Part shown: positions 18,223 to 26,211 of the stretch, piece after piece
Layout: each line of letters starts with the position of its first letter
How positions within the stretch are numbered: the stretch's first letter is position 1
Assembly (NCBI RefSeq): GCF_015667795.1
Contig: NZ_JADPEL010000002.1
Coordinates: forward strand, 47,212-111,211
Source: Clostridium sp. D53t1_180928_C8
GTDB taxonomy: Bacteria; Bacillota; Clostridia; Clostridiales; Clostridiaceae
Direction: 5' to 3'
DNA: 64,000 nucleotides
Translations under genes and position numbers: made by a program
The notes under the pieces: generated by a model
Database searches by the model: none
Told to the model about the DNA's origin: nothing
Seen by the model: only the letters and a program-made list of their open reading frames with translations

Positions 18223-18744
18223 CTAAATTAACTCCTTTTTCATATCATTTCTCAAAATAGAAAGACCTTTATATAAGTTAGTTTTAACAGTATTTTCTGG
18301 CATTTCTAGAATCTCTGCTATATCTTTAAAAGTTAAATCCTCAAAATATTTTAATACAATTATTCTTTTATACTTTTCATCAAGCTTATCTAATGATTCC
18401 ATTAAAAATAACCTTTCATCATTGTCATCATACTTTGCATCTATCTTACTTAGTAATTCTTCCTTCTCCATGCATACTACCTTGCTTTTTTTATTATAAA
18501 AATCTGTAGCTACATTAATTGCTATCCTCATTATCCATGTATTAAAAAACTTTGGTTCTCTCAAATCTCCAATTGATTTATATGCCTTACAAACTACTTC
18601 TTGTACAATATCTAATGCGGCCTCTTCTTCCTTAACATAAGCAAATGCCGTTCTATAAATCTGCTCTTTACATTGATTCATAAGAATAATAAAGGCTTTG
18701 TCATTACCCTTAATGGCTTTCTTTACTATCTTCTCATCAAACAT
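18223..18744 (-). CDS. ECF-type RNA polymerase sigma factor
   Basis: 173 aa. Sigma-70 region 2 (FAYVKEEEAALDIVQEVVCKAYKSI with the DIVQE core-binding motif near residue 45) and region 4 (LKYFEDLTFKDIAEILEMPENTVKTNLYKGL near residues 125-160), and no regions 1 or 3, as in ECF sigma factors. ATG at 18744 with GGAGA upstream. Co-transcribed with the DUF4179 protein that presumably holds it at the membrane. Target promoters are unknown. Confidence 0.92.
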   Translation of the reverse strand: MFDEKIVKKAIKGNDKAFIILMNQCKEQIYRTAFAYVKEEEAALDIVQEVVCKAYKSIGDLREPKFFNTWIMRIAINVATDFYNKKSKVVCMEKEELLSKIDAKYDDNDERLFLMESLDKLDEKYKRIIVLKYFEDLTFKDIAEILEMPENTVKTNLYKGLSILRNDMKKELI

Positions 18745-18891
18745 ATATGTTTCTCCTTCTACTTTTTAAAATTTAACTACTCATAGGTACCTATATAAAT
18801 TAGACCTTAACTTTTGAAAAAAAGTTTTAATTATTTTATTATAAATAAACATTATATATAAACTAAACCTCCCTATATATTTTAACTAAAA

Positions 18892-18929
18892 AAATAGAGT
18901 GTTGATCTATTTTACTCAACACTCTATTT
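18892..18929. terminator. Hairpin in the gap before the sigma operon
   Basis: A perfect 14-bp stem (18892-18905 and 18916-18929) with A/T-rich flanks on both sides. It probably terminates transcripts of the small gene at 19070-19264. The rest of 18745-19069 holds no convincing gene. Confidence 0.65.
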
Positions 18930-19069
18930 GACAGTTACTTTATATATTTTTAATTTTATTTAAAATAAACTCCACTCCAAATGCAATTACAAATTACGTA
19001 ATTAAAACTACTACAAAATGATAATACAGTCTAAAATTCTCTTATTAATAGCTTACCAGTATTTTATAT

Positions 19070-19264
19070 CTACATTCTGTATACTACTTTTATACATCTC
19101 AATGTCTTTTCTATATCCAAAAATCTTACTAACCCTTTATTGTAAAATAAATCATAGTTAAATTCTTTCTTCAATTCCATTGATATTGTTTTTAAATATT
19201 TATTAAACTTTTCATCTGTCATTTTATCTATATTTTTATATATTATTTCTATGTTATTATTCAA
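19070..19264 (-). CDS. Small hypothetical protein (64 aa)
   Basis: A highly charged 64-aa frame (many Lys, Asn, Glu, Ile) starting MNNNIEIIYKNIDKM, with AAGGAAG about 10 nt before the ATG. It has no recognised motif, signal peptide or membrane helix. It sits between two intrinsic terminators. It could be a genuine small gene or chance coding in AT-rich DNA. The amino-acid mix and the ribosome binding site favour a gene, weakly. Confidence 0.45.
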   Translation of the reverse strand: MNNNIEIIYKNIDKMTDEKFNKYLKTISMELKKEFNYDLFYNKGLVRFLDIEKTLRCIKVVYRM

Positions 19265-19298
19265 ATTAACTTCCTTCTACTATGTTTTTAGATTTTAT

Positions 19299-19330
19299 AA
19301 AAAAAAGACTTTAGCATAAACTAAAGTCTT
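19299..19330 (-). terminator. Terminator of the 50-aa zinc-ribbon gene
   Basis: A 10-bp stem (19305-19314 and 19321-19330) followed by eight T on the minus strand. Confidence 0.9.
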
Positions 19331-19344
19331 ATAACACTCTAAAA

Positions 19345-19497
19345 TTATCTTCTATTTTGCTCTTTTTTAGCTCTTCTACAAGAAATACATCTTGTTGGTT
19401 CATTTGCAAATCCTTTTTCTTTATAGAATTCTTGTTCTCCTACAGAAAATACGAATTCACTTCCACAATCTCTACATACTAATGTTTTATCTTTCAT
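19345..19497 (-). CDS. Small zinc-ribbon protein (50 aa)
   Basis: A 50-aa protein beginning MKDKTLVCRDCG and ending KKEQNRR. The CxxC pairs CRDC and CISC flank the segment SVGEQEFYKEKGF, the signature of the small probable-zinc-ribbon family (zf_trcl-like) common in Firmicutes. Function is unknown; a nucleic-acid or ribosome-associated role is sometimes suggested for such proteins because of the basic tail. AGGAGG lies 7 nt before the ATG, and a strong terminator follows. A 54-aa paralogue lies at 45665-45829. Confidence 0.88.
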   Translation of the reverse strand: MKDKTLVCRDCGSEFVFSVGEQEFYKEKGFANEPTRCISCRRAKKEQNRR

Positions 19498-19690
19498 AAT
19501 AATTCCTCCTGAATTTAAGGTTCTAAACTGATATAATATTTTCTAATTCATGAGAAACTATTTATCTAATTAAAACTTATTTATTAGCAATTATGCTATT
19601 CATTTATAATAACACATTTTTAATTTTATTACAAGCATAATCTTTATTATATTTTAAAAATTAACTTCATAGTGGCTATTAATAACTATA

Positions 19691-20053
19691 TTAATATTTA
19701 TTTAAGTATATTATTAAATTAATTAAATGCATCACATTAATTACAATATACATACCAACTAGTATCTTTCCTGTAAGTATCGATCTTTTCATTTGTGTAA
19801 TATTAGATTTCTCACTTCTCCAATACCAATAAATCAATACTAATGCCATTAACCCAATCTTAAAAAAATACGGTTCTAAACCATATATCATTATATTAAA
19901 AAATATATTTTCTTCACTAAATAAGTTAGGAGCTTTCCATATTAAAAACTTTGTAACTATTAACTCTAAAATATTTAATATATATAAAGCAACCAAAAAC
20001 TTACCTAATTTTTGTCTACTATTACCTCTTATATCAATTACCTCACATCTCAT
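19691..20053 (-). CDS. Small membrane protein of unknown function
   Basis: 120 aa with three predicted membrane helices (about 17-37, 62-84 and 94-116) and a basic loop (RSEKSNITQMKRS) between the second and third. No family is recognised. The ATG at 20053 follows a G-rich Shine-Dalgarno. It stands alone between the zinc-ribbon gene and two hairpins. It resembles the small uncharacterised DUF5658-like proteins in size and topology, but I cannot confirm this. Confidence 0.6.
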   Translation of the reverse strand: MRCEVIDIRGNSRQKLGKFLVALYILNILELIVTKFLIWKAPNLFSEENIFFNIMIYGLEPYFFKIGLMALVLIYWYWRSEKSNITQMKRSILTGKILVGMYIVINVMHLINLIIYLNKY

Positions 20054-20180
20054 ACACCCTACCCCAAACTACTCTAATAATTTAACTTAATCAAACACTC
20101 TATAAATATATTATTTCCAATTTATGTAAATAAGTCAATATTTTTAGTTCGATTTTTTTCTTAAGTATTTTAAACAATAA

Positions 20181-20213
20181 AAAAAGTGCATTAGGGAGAT
20201 GCCTGCACTTTTT
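20181..20213. terminator. Bidirectional intrinsic terminator
   Basis: A 10-bp stem (20181-20190 and 20204-20213) with A-run and T-run on opposite sides and an inner GGGAGATGCC element. It serves the methyltransferase-like gene on the minus strand. Confidence 0.8.
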
Positions 20214-20238
20214 TATAGATATATATATTTAAATTATT

Positions 20239-20263
20239 AGGGGATATTAAGAGTATGTCCCCT
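20239..20263. repeat. Short GGGG-type palindrome
   Basis: AGGGGA (20239-20244) pairs with TCCCCT (20258-20263). The GC-rich ends contrast with the surroundings, and there is no U-tract on the minus strand. It resembles a REP-type palindrome. Confidence 0.4.
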
Positions 20264-20295
20264 TTTAGAAATATTAAACATAAAAATAAAAAAAC

Positions 20296-21045
20296 TTATT
20301 CAATATCATTTAATACAATTTTAAATTCTTCTAATACTTGAGATACCAACCTTTCATCTAATTTTTCATAATACTCTAAAAGATTAGATTCTTGAATTGC
20401 TTCAAAAGCTTTTCTACTTGATTCCATCCAGTTTTCAGGTATATATACCCATACTATTTCTGTATAACTACAGCTTAATAAAAAATGCTCCATTCCAAAA
20501 AAGCTATAATCTTCAATGTTATGAATCTCATTAAACTTCTTATAATCCTCTACTATTTGTGAAGTTAATTTATATTCATAAATATCAGCATAAAAGAAGT
20601 CAAACTCTTTACTTTCAGCTTCTAAGGCATTGCAGCATACAATCTTTATCTTTGGATTTTCTTTGAAATTGCTATAATATAAATCAATTACATCTTGGCT
20701 TATTTCATAAACTACTATTTCTTCTACCTCTGCCTTTTTAGCCATTTCTTCTACTACATATCCAAGTCCTAAACCAACAACACCAACTCGTCCCCTAGCC
20801 ATCTTTATAGCAAAATAAGAAGATTGTATTTCTAATGGTGTTAGTCTCATCCAAATATGATTAGGTCCATGTAACTCTAATATATTCACCTCATACTCGT
20901 CTTCTTTTTGATGCAAATATCCTTGTACAATTCCTTTTAATCCCTCTATAGATTTTATTTCATAGTCACCAATTTTTCTTTTATTTACTTTATTATTATA
21001 TTCATTTATTTTATCTAAAACATACTTTTTATCAAAAGGCTTCAA
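20296..21045 (-). CDS. SAM-dependent methyltransferase-like protein
   Basis: 249 aa. The central Rossmann segment VGVVGLGLGYVVEEMAKK is followed by VVYEISQDVIDLYYSNF and CCNALEAE, which match motifs I and II of class I SAM-binding folds and resemble the spermidine-synthase-like group. The expected catalytic Asp/Pro motif after strand 4 is replaced by FFYADIYEY, so catalysis is uncertain. TTG at 21045 is favoured as the start, since AGAGGA lies about 9 nt upstream; the TTG at 21054 abuts it. Monocistronic. Substrate unknown. Confidence 0.68.
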   Translation of the reverse strand: MKPFDKKYVLDKINEYNNKVNKRKIGDYEIKSIEGLKGIVQGYLHQKEDEYEVNILELHGPNHIWMRLTPLEIQSSYFAIKMARGRVGVVGLGLGYVVEEMAKKAEVEEIVVYEISQDVIDLYYSNFKENPKIKIVCCNALEAESKEFDFFYADIYEYKLTSQIVEDYKKFNEIHNIEDYSFFGMEHFLLSCSYTEIVWVYIPENWMESSRKAFEAIQESNLLEYYEKLDERLVSQVLEEFKIVLNDIE

Positions 21046-21220
21046 AATTAACAATCCTCTCTTTACAACATATTCCTAACTTAAATATTATGTTAACTGA
21101 CTCTTTTTCATTATACAAACATTATTTTTCAAGCTATCAAAAACTATTATAATCTAGCTCTTAATAGATAGTATCTTCAATACCTTTTTATATTATATTG
21201 CCAATTTATTGAAATTTCAA

Positions 21221-21250
21221 TAATAAAGTCGACCTTAGCCGACTTTATTA
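21221..21250 (-). terminator. Terminator of the beta-helix gene
   Basis: An 11-bp stem (21221-21231 and 21240-21250) close to the stop codon. Flanks are A/T-rich on both sides. Confidence 0.7.
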
Positions 21251-21261
21251 TTACTATATTT

Positions 21262-22986
21262 TTATTTTTTAGTATATGGTGTACTTAATGAATAAATGTC
21301 TTCAAAATTAGAACCTGGTATTTTATATGAACCCTGTCCATTCCAATCATTATAATAATTTTTATGATAATAATTAACAAATTCTAATGAATTATTATCA
21401 TAAATATTCTTATTGCCATTACTAACAAAATTATTATATCTTACAATATTATAATGACTTCCCTCTATAATATAAAGTCCATAATTTCCATTATTAATTA
21501 TACTGTTTTCTTTTATTATGACACCGTTAGATTCTCCAACATCTTTTGCTGTTGATAAAAGTAATCCATTAATAAAGTTATTCATTATATTATTTTCTAA
21601 TATCTCCGTAGAATCATTTTTACTAATTAATATAACTCCATTTCCTTGGCTTCCATTTAAATTATTTCCCTTAACAGTATTACAAATATTATTATAATAG
21701 AAATAAATTAATGAAAAACTAGTTTTTATATAATCATTTTTTTCTATATTATTTTCTCTTACAGTAAAGTCATTATCTATAATATTGTTAGTTGAGTTAT
21801 CACTGTTTAGATATACTCCACAAACTAAATTTAAAGCCTTATTGGACTCTCCTCCAAATGATGCTACATTTTCTTTTAATTCTATTTGATTTTCTCCAAT
21901 CTCATTATGATTATTATTAGAATCTAATAATAATCCTATAAAGGAAACGTCTTTAATGATATTTTCATTTGAATTTAAGCTATAAGCATTACTGTTTACA
22001 TAAATATAATTATTCTTTATACTATTTGAATTATTTTCATTTGAACAAAGAATACCATAAAATCCTATTTCACCATCATTACAATTAACTTCAAATTTAT
22101 TAACATCTATTCCTATATTATTTTCCTCAATATTTACTTCTGTATTATTATAATCTAAACAAATAGAGGATATTTCAACTTGTACTAAATTACACCTTTT
22201 AAAATTTAAACTATTATTTTTAATATATAAATTATTGTATTTTATAAGTGTATCATGAGTTGAAAAACTATTTATACAATATGCATTAAGAGAGTATGAA
22301 TCTAGATCTGATATTTGAATATTACCATTAATAATTTCTACTTCATTATTCATTATATAAATGGTTGTTGAATTTCCAGTAATTATACCAGCATAATCAT
22401 CCCTCAAAAGTTCATCAATTATTGAACTTATATTAATAGCAATAGTATTATTTTGTATTATTACTTTTCCTGAATCTAATATAAATATTCCTATACTTGA
22501 ATTTTTTGATGAAAATATCTCATTATTCTTTATTCTAATTTCACTGCTTCTATTTGATACAATAGATTCTTCATTTTCTTTAAAAGACATATACTGAATA
22601 GAAATTTCTTGTGAAAATTCTATATATATAGCTATCTTACTATTTTGTATAATAAAATTCTTTAAATTTACAGCATGTTGTCCAATAATACTTATAGCTA
22701 TGTCATTGTCTCCAATAATTGCTCCGGCTCCATCAATTGTAACATCACTAACTTCTATTAAAAATAATTTTCCCCTCTGATCCTCTTTATTATCCAAAGT
22801 TGCAATTCTAGTTTCTTTATTCCAAGTTCCAATGTCTACTTTATTACCATCAGCATTTATCCATCCATTTTCATTATTTAAAAATATTACGTCTTTTATA
22901 TTTTCTATCATTGAATGAGTAGTATTATAATAATCCCTATGTGGGTATCCACTTAATACATTCTGTTTTAATATATGCTCTTCCAT
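21262..22986 (-). CDS. Right-handed parallel beta-helix protein
   Basis: 574 aa. Many short units of the pattern N-x-I/V-x-x-N-x-I (for example IKNNEIF, IIQNNTIAIN, NIEENNIGI, IKENSIINNGNYGLYI) across residues about 85-545 indicate a pectate-lyase/NosD-type right-handed beta-helix. The C-terminal NNGNYGLYIIEGSHYNIV coils are the clearest NosD-like repeats. No signal peptide or membrane helix is visible at the N-terminus (MEEHILKQNVLSGYPHRDY), so export is not obvious. Asn and Ile are unusually abundant. No catalytic residues could be assigned. Monocistronic; function unknown. Confidence 0.72.
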   Translation of the reverse strand: MEEHILKQNVLSGYPHRDYYNTTHSMIENIKDVIFLNNENGWINADGNKVDIGTWNKETRIATLDNKEDQRGKLFLIEVSDVTIDGAGAIIGDNDIAISIIGQHAVNLKNFIIQNSKIAIYIEFSQEISIQYMSFKENEESIVSNRSSEIRIKNNEIFSSKNSSIGIFILDSGKVIIQNNTIAINISSIIDELLRDDYAGIITGNSTTIYIMNNEVEIINGNIQISDLDSYSLNAYCINSFSTHDTLIKYNNLYIKNNSLNFKRCNLVQVEISSICLDYNNTEVNIEENNIGIDVNKFEVNCNDGEIGFYGILCSNENNSNSIKNNYIYVNSNAYSLNSNENIIKDVSFIGLLLDSNNNHNEIGENQIELKENVASFGGESNKALNLVCGVYLNSDNSTNNIIDNDFTVRENNIEKNDYIKTSFSLIYFYYNNICNTVKGNNLNGSQGNGVILISKNDSTEILENNIMNNFINGLLLSTAKDVGESNGVIIKENSIINNGNYGLYIIEGSHYNIVRYNNFVSNGNKNIYDNNSLEFVNYYHKNYYNDWNGQGSYKIPGSNFEDIYSLSTPYTKK

Positions 22987-23097
22987 AAGTCTTCTCCCAA
23001 TTAGTTATATAAAATATACTATTCATAACTTATCCTAATTGCTAGTAACTTTATATAAGACAAGTCATTTTTTTACAATTTACTTATAAAAAACATA

Positions 23098-23125
23098 TTG
23101 CTATTTCCGAGTAATATGGTATACT
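23098..23125 (+). promoter_or_regulatory. Promoter of the HesB-like gene
   Basis: TTGCTA (23098-23103), 16-nt spacer ending TGG, TATACT (23120-23125). It lies 38 nt before the ATG. Confidence 0.75.
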
Positions 23126-23162
23126 ATAAACATAATTTGAATAAATTCAAGAGGTGAATATT

Positions 23163-23495
23163 ATGAATAAATTTTTAGTAAGTGAAGAAGCATATAACGA
23201 ATTCAAGGCTTTTCTTGTAGAAAACGAAGTAGAAAATTTTAGCATAAGAATTAACTTAGCTGGTTTTGGATGCAGCGGTCCAGCTTTTAACATAACTGTT
23301 GATGAGGCAAAAGAAGGAGATGTTACTGAAAAGATTAACGACATAACTTTAATTGCTGAAGAAAAATTAGTTGATGAATTCGGTGGATTCAGATTACTTT
23401 CATCTGAAGAAAATGGTGGTAGAGGATTATCTTTAAAACCAGTTATTGAAGTTGAAGGTGGTTGCGGTTCTTGTGGTGGTGGATGTCACCACTAA
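23163..23495 (+). CDS. HesB/IscA-like protein with Cys-rich C-terminus
   Basis: 110 aa. The start ATG at 23163 is 8 nt after GAGG, while a GTG at 23154 lies in that site. The core (FSIRINLAGFGCSGPAFNI, FGGFRLLSS) is that of the HesB-like branch of the IscA fold found in anaerobes, sometimes as a selenoprotein. The C-terminus is the Cys/His cluster GGCGSCGGGCHH, a likely Fe-S or metal ligand set. The role in Fe-S assembly or storage is inferred from the family. Single-gene unit with its own promoter and a perfect terminator. Confidence 0.82.
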   Translation: MNKFLVSEEAYNEFKAFLVENEVENFSIRINLAGFGCSGPAFNITVDEAKEGDVTEKINDITLIAEEKLVDEFGGFRLLSSEENGGRGLSLKPVIEVEGGCGSCGGGCHH

Positions 23496-23500
23496 GATAA

Positions 23501-23530
23501 AAAAAGCTAAGCAAATTTGCTTAGCTTTTT
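23501..23530. terminator. Perfect bidirectional terminator
   Basis: A 30-bp perfect palindrome with A5 and T5 ends, between convergent genes. Confidence 0.95.
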
Positions 23531-23537
23531 TATTATT

Positions 23538-24209
23538 CTATTTAACTGTATTTTCATACGTAAAACTATACTCTATATACTTATTATTAACTTCTTGAAT
23601 TCCCTGTAAAATATCAACCCAATAATCTTCTTTAATCATCTTCTTTTCTTTTTTACTTTCAGGTACATTACAATTTTCTTCATAGAAGTTGTTAAAATAA
23701 CTATTTAAGTCTGCTGCCATATCCTTTAATGTTTTAAAATCTTCTGCTGTTTTACCTTTTAATTCTATAACATCAATTTTTTTTGTCATGTCATTTTGAA
23801 TATATGAATAAATTAATTCTTCTACTTCAAAATATAATTCATTTTTAGTTTTCGTATTTACAACTATATTTTTATTTTTATTTTTAAAATTTCTTAATGT
23901 CTTATTATCATCAGCAAGATAATTATTCCAAAGACTTAATTCTGCTTCTGAAATCTTACTATAATTTTTATAAAGCGTTAAAAGATCTACATTATTAACA
24001 CTTTCTGCATTAACACAACTATCTAATATAGAAAGTATAGCTTCATTTCTAAACCGTATTTCTTCTATTTTACTATAATTTTGTTTTCCCAGTTCATAAC
24101 GATACTTCTCATTTAAAATAGCCTGATAAATATTAGCTGTAAAGCTTATCATTAATATAACAACAATAATTATAAAGCAATTATCTTTTATATTAGTTTT
24201 AATCTTCAT
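23538..24209 (-). CDS. Membrane-anchored protein of unknown function
   Basis: 223 aa. One N-terminal membrane helix (about 9-31, CFIIIVVILMISFTANIY) and an external, mostly helical and highly charged domain. No known family recognised. ATG at 24209 with a G-rich Shine-Dalgarno. The promoter is only about 20 nt upstream, so the leader is very short. It could be an envelope-stress or division-linked protein, but nothing in the sequence decides this. Confidence 0.65.
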   Translation of the reverse strand: MKIKTNIKDNCFIIIVVILMISFTANIYQAILNEKYRYELGKQNYSKIEEIRFRNEAILSILDSCVNAESVNNVDLLTLYKNYSKISEAELSLWNNYLADDNKTLRNFKNKNKNIVVNTKTKNELYFEVEELIYSYIQNDMTKKIDVIELKGKTAEDFKTLKDMAADLNSYFNNFYEENCNVPESKKEKKMIKEDYWVDILQGIQEVNNKYIEYSFTYENTVK

Positions 24210-24230
24210 TCGCCACCCCCGCTTACCCTT

Positions 24231-24259
24231 AGTATACCATAATAAGCCCAAAGTGACAA
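24231..24259 (-). promoter_or_regulatory. Promoter of the membrane-anchored protein gene
   Basis: Minus strand TTGTCA (24254-24259), 17-nt spacer ending TGG, TATACT (24231-24236). The predicted leader is about 15 nt. Confidence 0.75.
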
Positions 24260-24459
24260 ACTAACTAAATTTTTAACTATATTGATAATGAAAAATGGAA
24301 TATTACTTTTCTGAGAAGCGATGAAATTTCCGCTTTGAATTTATATAATTTATTCAGTAAAATTATTAAATTCTATATCCCAATTTCAATGCTTCCCTTT
24401 CTAAATTAATATTTAATTTTTTCTCTTCACTATTTTTCTTAGTTCGCAGTTTAGTCCAA

Positions 24460-25257
24460 CTATTCACTATCTTTATATCTTACAATGTCTTTTTTTATAG
24501 CATCTAAAAGACTATTTAGCTCCCAAACCTCGCCTTCATCAACAAGCTTATTTAACATAACCTGATATCTACTTGCTTCAGAAGTTTTTCCTAAAGACAT
24601 TAAGGTCATTATATTATTCATAATGTTAGTGATTATATCAGACTTAACTTCAAATAATCTTTGTGCATCCTTTATTTCATCTTTTATCTCTAGCATTTGT
24701 TCATCTAAATTAAAAGCTGAATCAGCTGCTTCTTTTAACTTATCTTGTATTTGTTTAGGAATATGTTGTTTATACTTGTAATTTAATGAATGCTCTATAG
24801 TAGCCCAGAAGTTCATTGCCAAAGTTCTTATCTGAAACTCTGCTAATATATCCTTTGGTCCTTCTGCCATATAAACAGTATACTTAATTATCATATGGTA
24901 GCTTCTGTATCCACTTTGCTTAACATTTCTAACATAGTCTTTTTCATAAAGAATTTGCATATCCCTTCTTGCCCTAAGAAGTTCAATAACCGTATCTATA
25001 TCATCAACAAACTGGCACATTATTCTTATCCCAGCTATATCCTCCATTTCCTGTCCAACTCTATCAAGAGGAATTCCAAACTTATTAGCTTTTTCTAAAA
25101 GACTTGAAACCTCTTTAACTCTTCCTGTAACAAACTCAATTGGAGAATATTCATTTCTCTTTCTATACTCTTTTCTTATACTTTTTAATTTAACCTTAAG
25201 CTCCTCAACCGCCTGTTCATAAGGCATAAGGAAGCTTTTCCAGTTTTGCATTGCCAT
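24460..25257 (-). CDS. relQ: RelQ-type small alarmone (p)ppGpp synthetase
   Basis: 265 aa. RelA/SpoT synthetase domain without the HD hydrolase or regulatory domains, as in small alarmone synthetases. Motifs: EYSPIEFVTGRVKEVSSLLEK, the substrate-binding DIAGIRIMCQF near residue 72, SGYRSYHMIIKY near residue 114, EFQIRTLAMNFWATIEHSLNYKY. Transfers pyrophosphate from ATP to GDP or GTP. The C-terminal helices resemble the RelQ tetramer interface. ATG at 25257 chosen because AAGGG lies 8 nt upstream; two alternative upstream starts overlap it. Confidence 0.9.
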   Translation of the reverse strand: MAMQNWKSFLMPYEQAVEELKVKLKSIRKEYRKRNEYSPIEFVTGRVKEVSSLLEKANKFGIPLDRVGQEMEDIAGIRIMCQFVDDIDTVIELLRARRDMQILYEKDYVRNVKQSGYRSYHMIIKYTVYMAEGPKDILAEFQIRTLAMNFWATIEHSLNYKYKQHIPKQIQDKLKEAADSAFNLDEQMLEIKDEIKDAQRLFEVKSDIITNIMNNIMTLMSLGKTSEASRYQVMLNKLVDEGEVWELNSLLDAIKKDIVRYKDSE

Positions 25258-25366
25258 AAACATCACCCTTAATTTTACTACAAATAAATTATATCAAAAA
25301 CAAGCTAAAGTGTAACCAATAATTACTATAACTTCAATTTAAAACAACATTACTTGTATATTTTAC

Positions 25367-26053
25367 CTATAAAAGCTTAACAGGATTAAAATTTATAAAA
25401 TCACAAGAAGTCATTATATATTCAACACCTTCAATATTTCCTTCTATAGCTTTAATATTAGATGGTCCATGTAAATGCCCATATATAACTTTTTCTACTT
25501 GATATTCCTTAAATATTTTCATAAATTCAGTATCTTTACCTTCTTCACCAAATGGAGGATAATGAATCATAACAATGAACTTATTATATCCTGCATTTTT
25601 AGCACTATCTAAAGATAATCTTAATCTTATCTGTTCCCTTGAATATATTTTAGAATCTTTTGAATTAAATTTATCACTACTTGGATCAATCCATCCTCTT
25701 GTTCCACAAATAGCATAATCATCATATTCATAAAAATTATTTTGAAGGAATTTTGTATTATCATACATTGCGTTTAGCTTTGATATACTACTCCACCAAT
25801 AATCATGATTTCCCTTGCTTATAATCTTCTTTCCTGGAAGACTATCAATCCAATCTAAATCTTTTTTACTGTCATCATGCTTCATAGACCAAGAAATATC
25901 ACCTGCAATTAAAACAGTATCATTTTCTGTTATTTTTTCTATCCAATTATTCTTTATCTTTTCATCATGATTAGTCCAATGTGCCCCAAATATATCCATA
26001 GGTTTATCTGTACTTAATGCAAGATGCAAATCGGAAATAGCATATAAAGCCAT
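25367..26053 (-). CDS. Calcineurin-like metallophosphoesterase
   Basis: 228 aa. Complete metal-ligand set: DLHL (about residue 8), GDISW, GNHDYWW, HYPPF and GHLHG. Active-site layout matches the YkuE/cytosolic phosphodiesterase class, whose substrates vary. ATG at 26053 is 6 nt after the G-run; an ATG two codons earlier overlaps it. No membrane segment. Located between relQ and an acetyltransferase, all on the minus strand but widely spaced. Confidence 0.9.
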   Translation of the reverse strand: MALYAISDLHLALSTDKPMDIFGAHWTNHDEKIKNNWIEKITENDTVLIAGDISWSMKHDDSKKDLDWIDSLPGKKIISKGNHDYWWSSISKLNAMYDNTKFLQNNFYEYDDYAICGTRGWIDPSSDKFNSKDSKIYSREQIRLRLSLDSAKNAGYNKFIVMIHYPPFGEEGKDTEFMKIFKEYQVEKVIYGHLHGPSNIKAIEGNIEGVEYIMTSCDFINFNPVKLL

Positions 26054-26136
26054 AGTCATCCCCCTTATCTTATGTCTAAATTAATTGATTTATCTATTTA
26101 TTATAACCACTTAATCTTAAAATAAAAAGTCTCTAA

Positions 26137-26204
26137 GGTCAATTCAATATTTACAACAACCTGCGGGGTCAATCCAAATATTAGATTGACCCCGCAGGTT
26201 GTTG
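26137..26204. repeat. GC-rich REP-like palindrome with a partial second copy
   Basis: A perfect 21-bp inverted repeat (26154-26174 and 26184-26204) with a 9-nt loop. A GGTCAAT-containing stretch at 26137-26153 is a degenerate direct copy of 26167-26183. There is no U-tract next to the stem on the minus strand. GC content is far above the surroundings. Confidence 0.7.
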
Positions 26205-26211
26205 CATAAAA

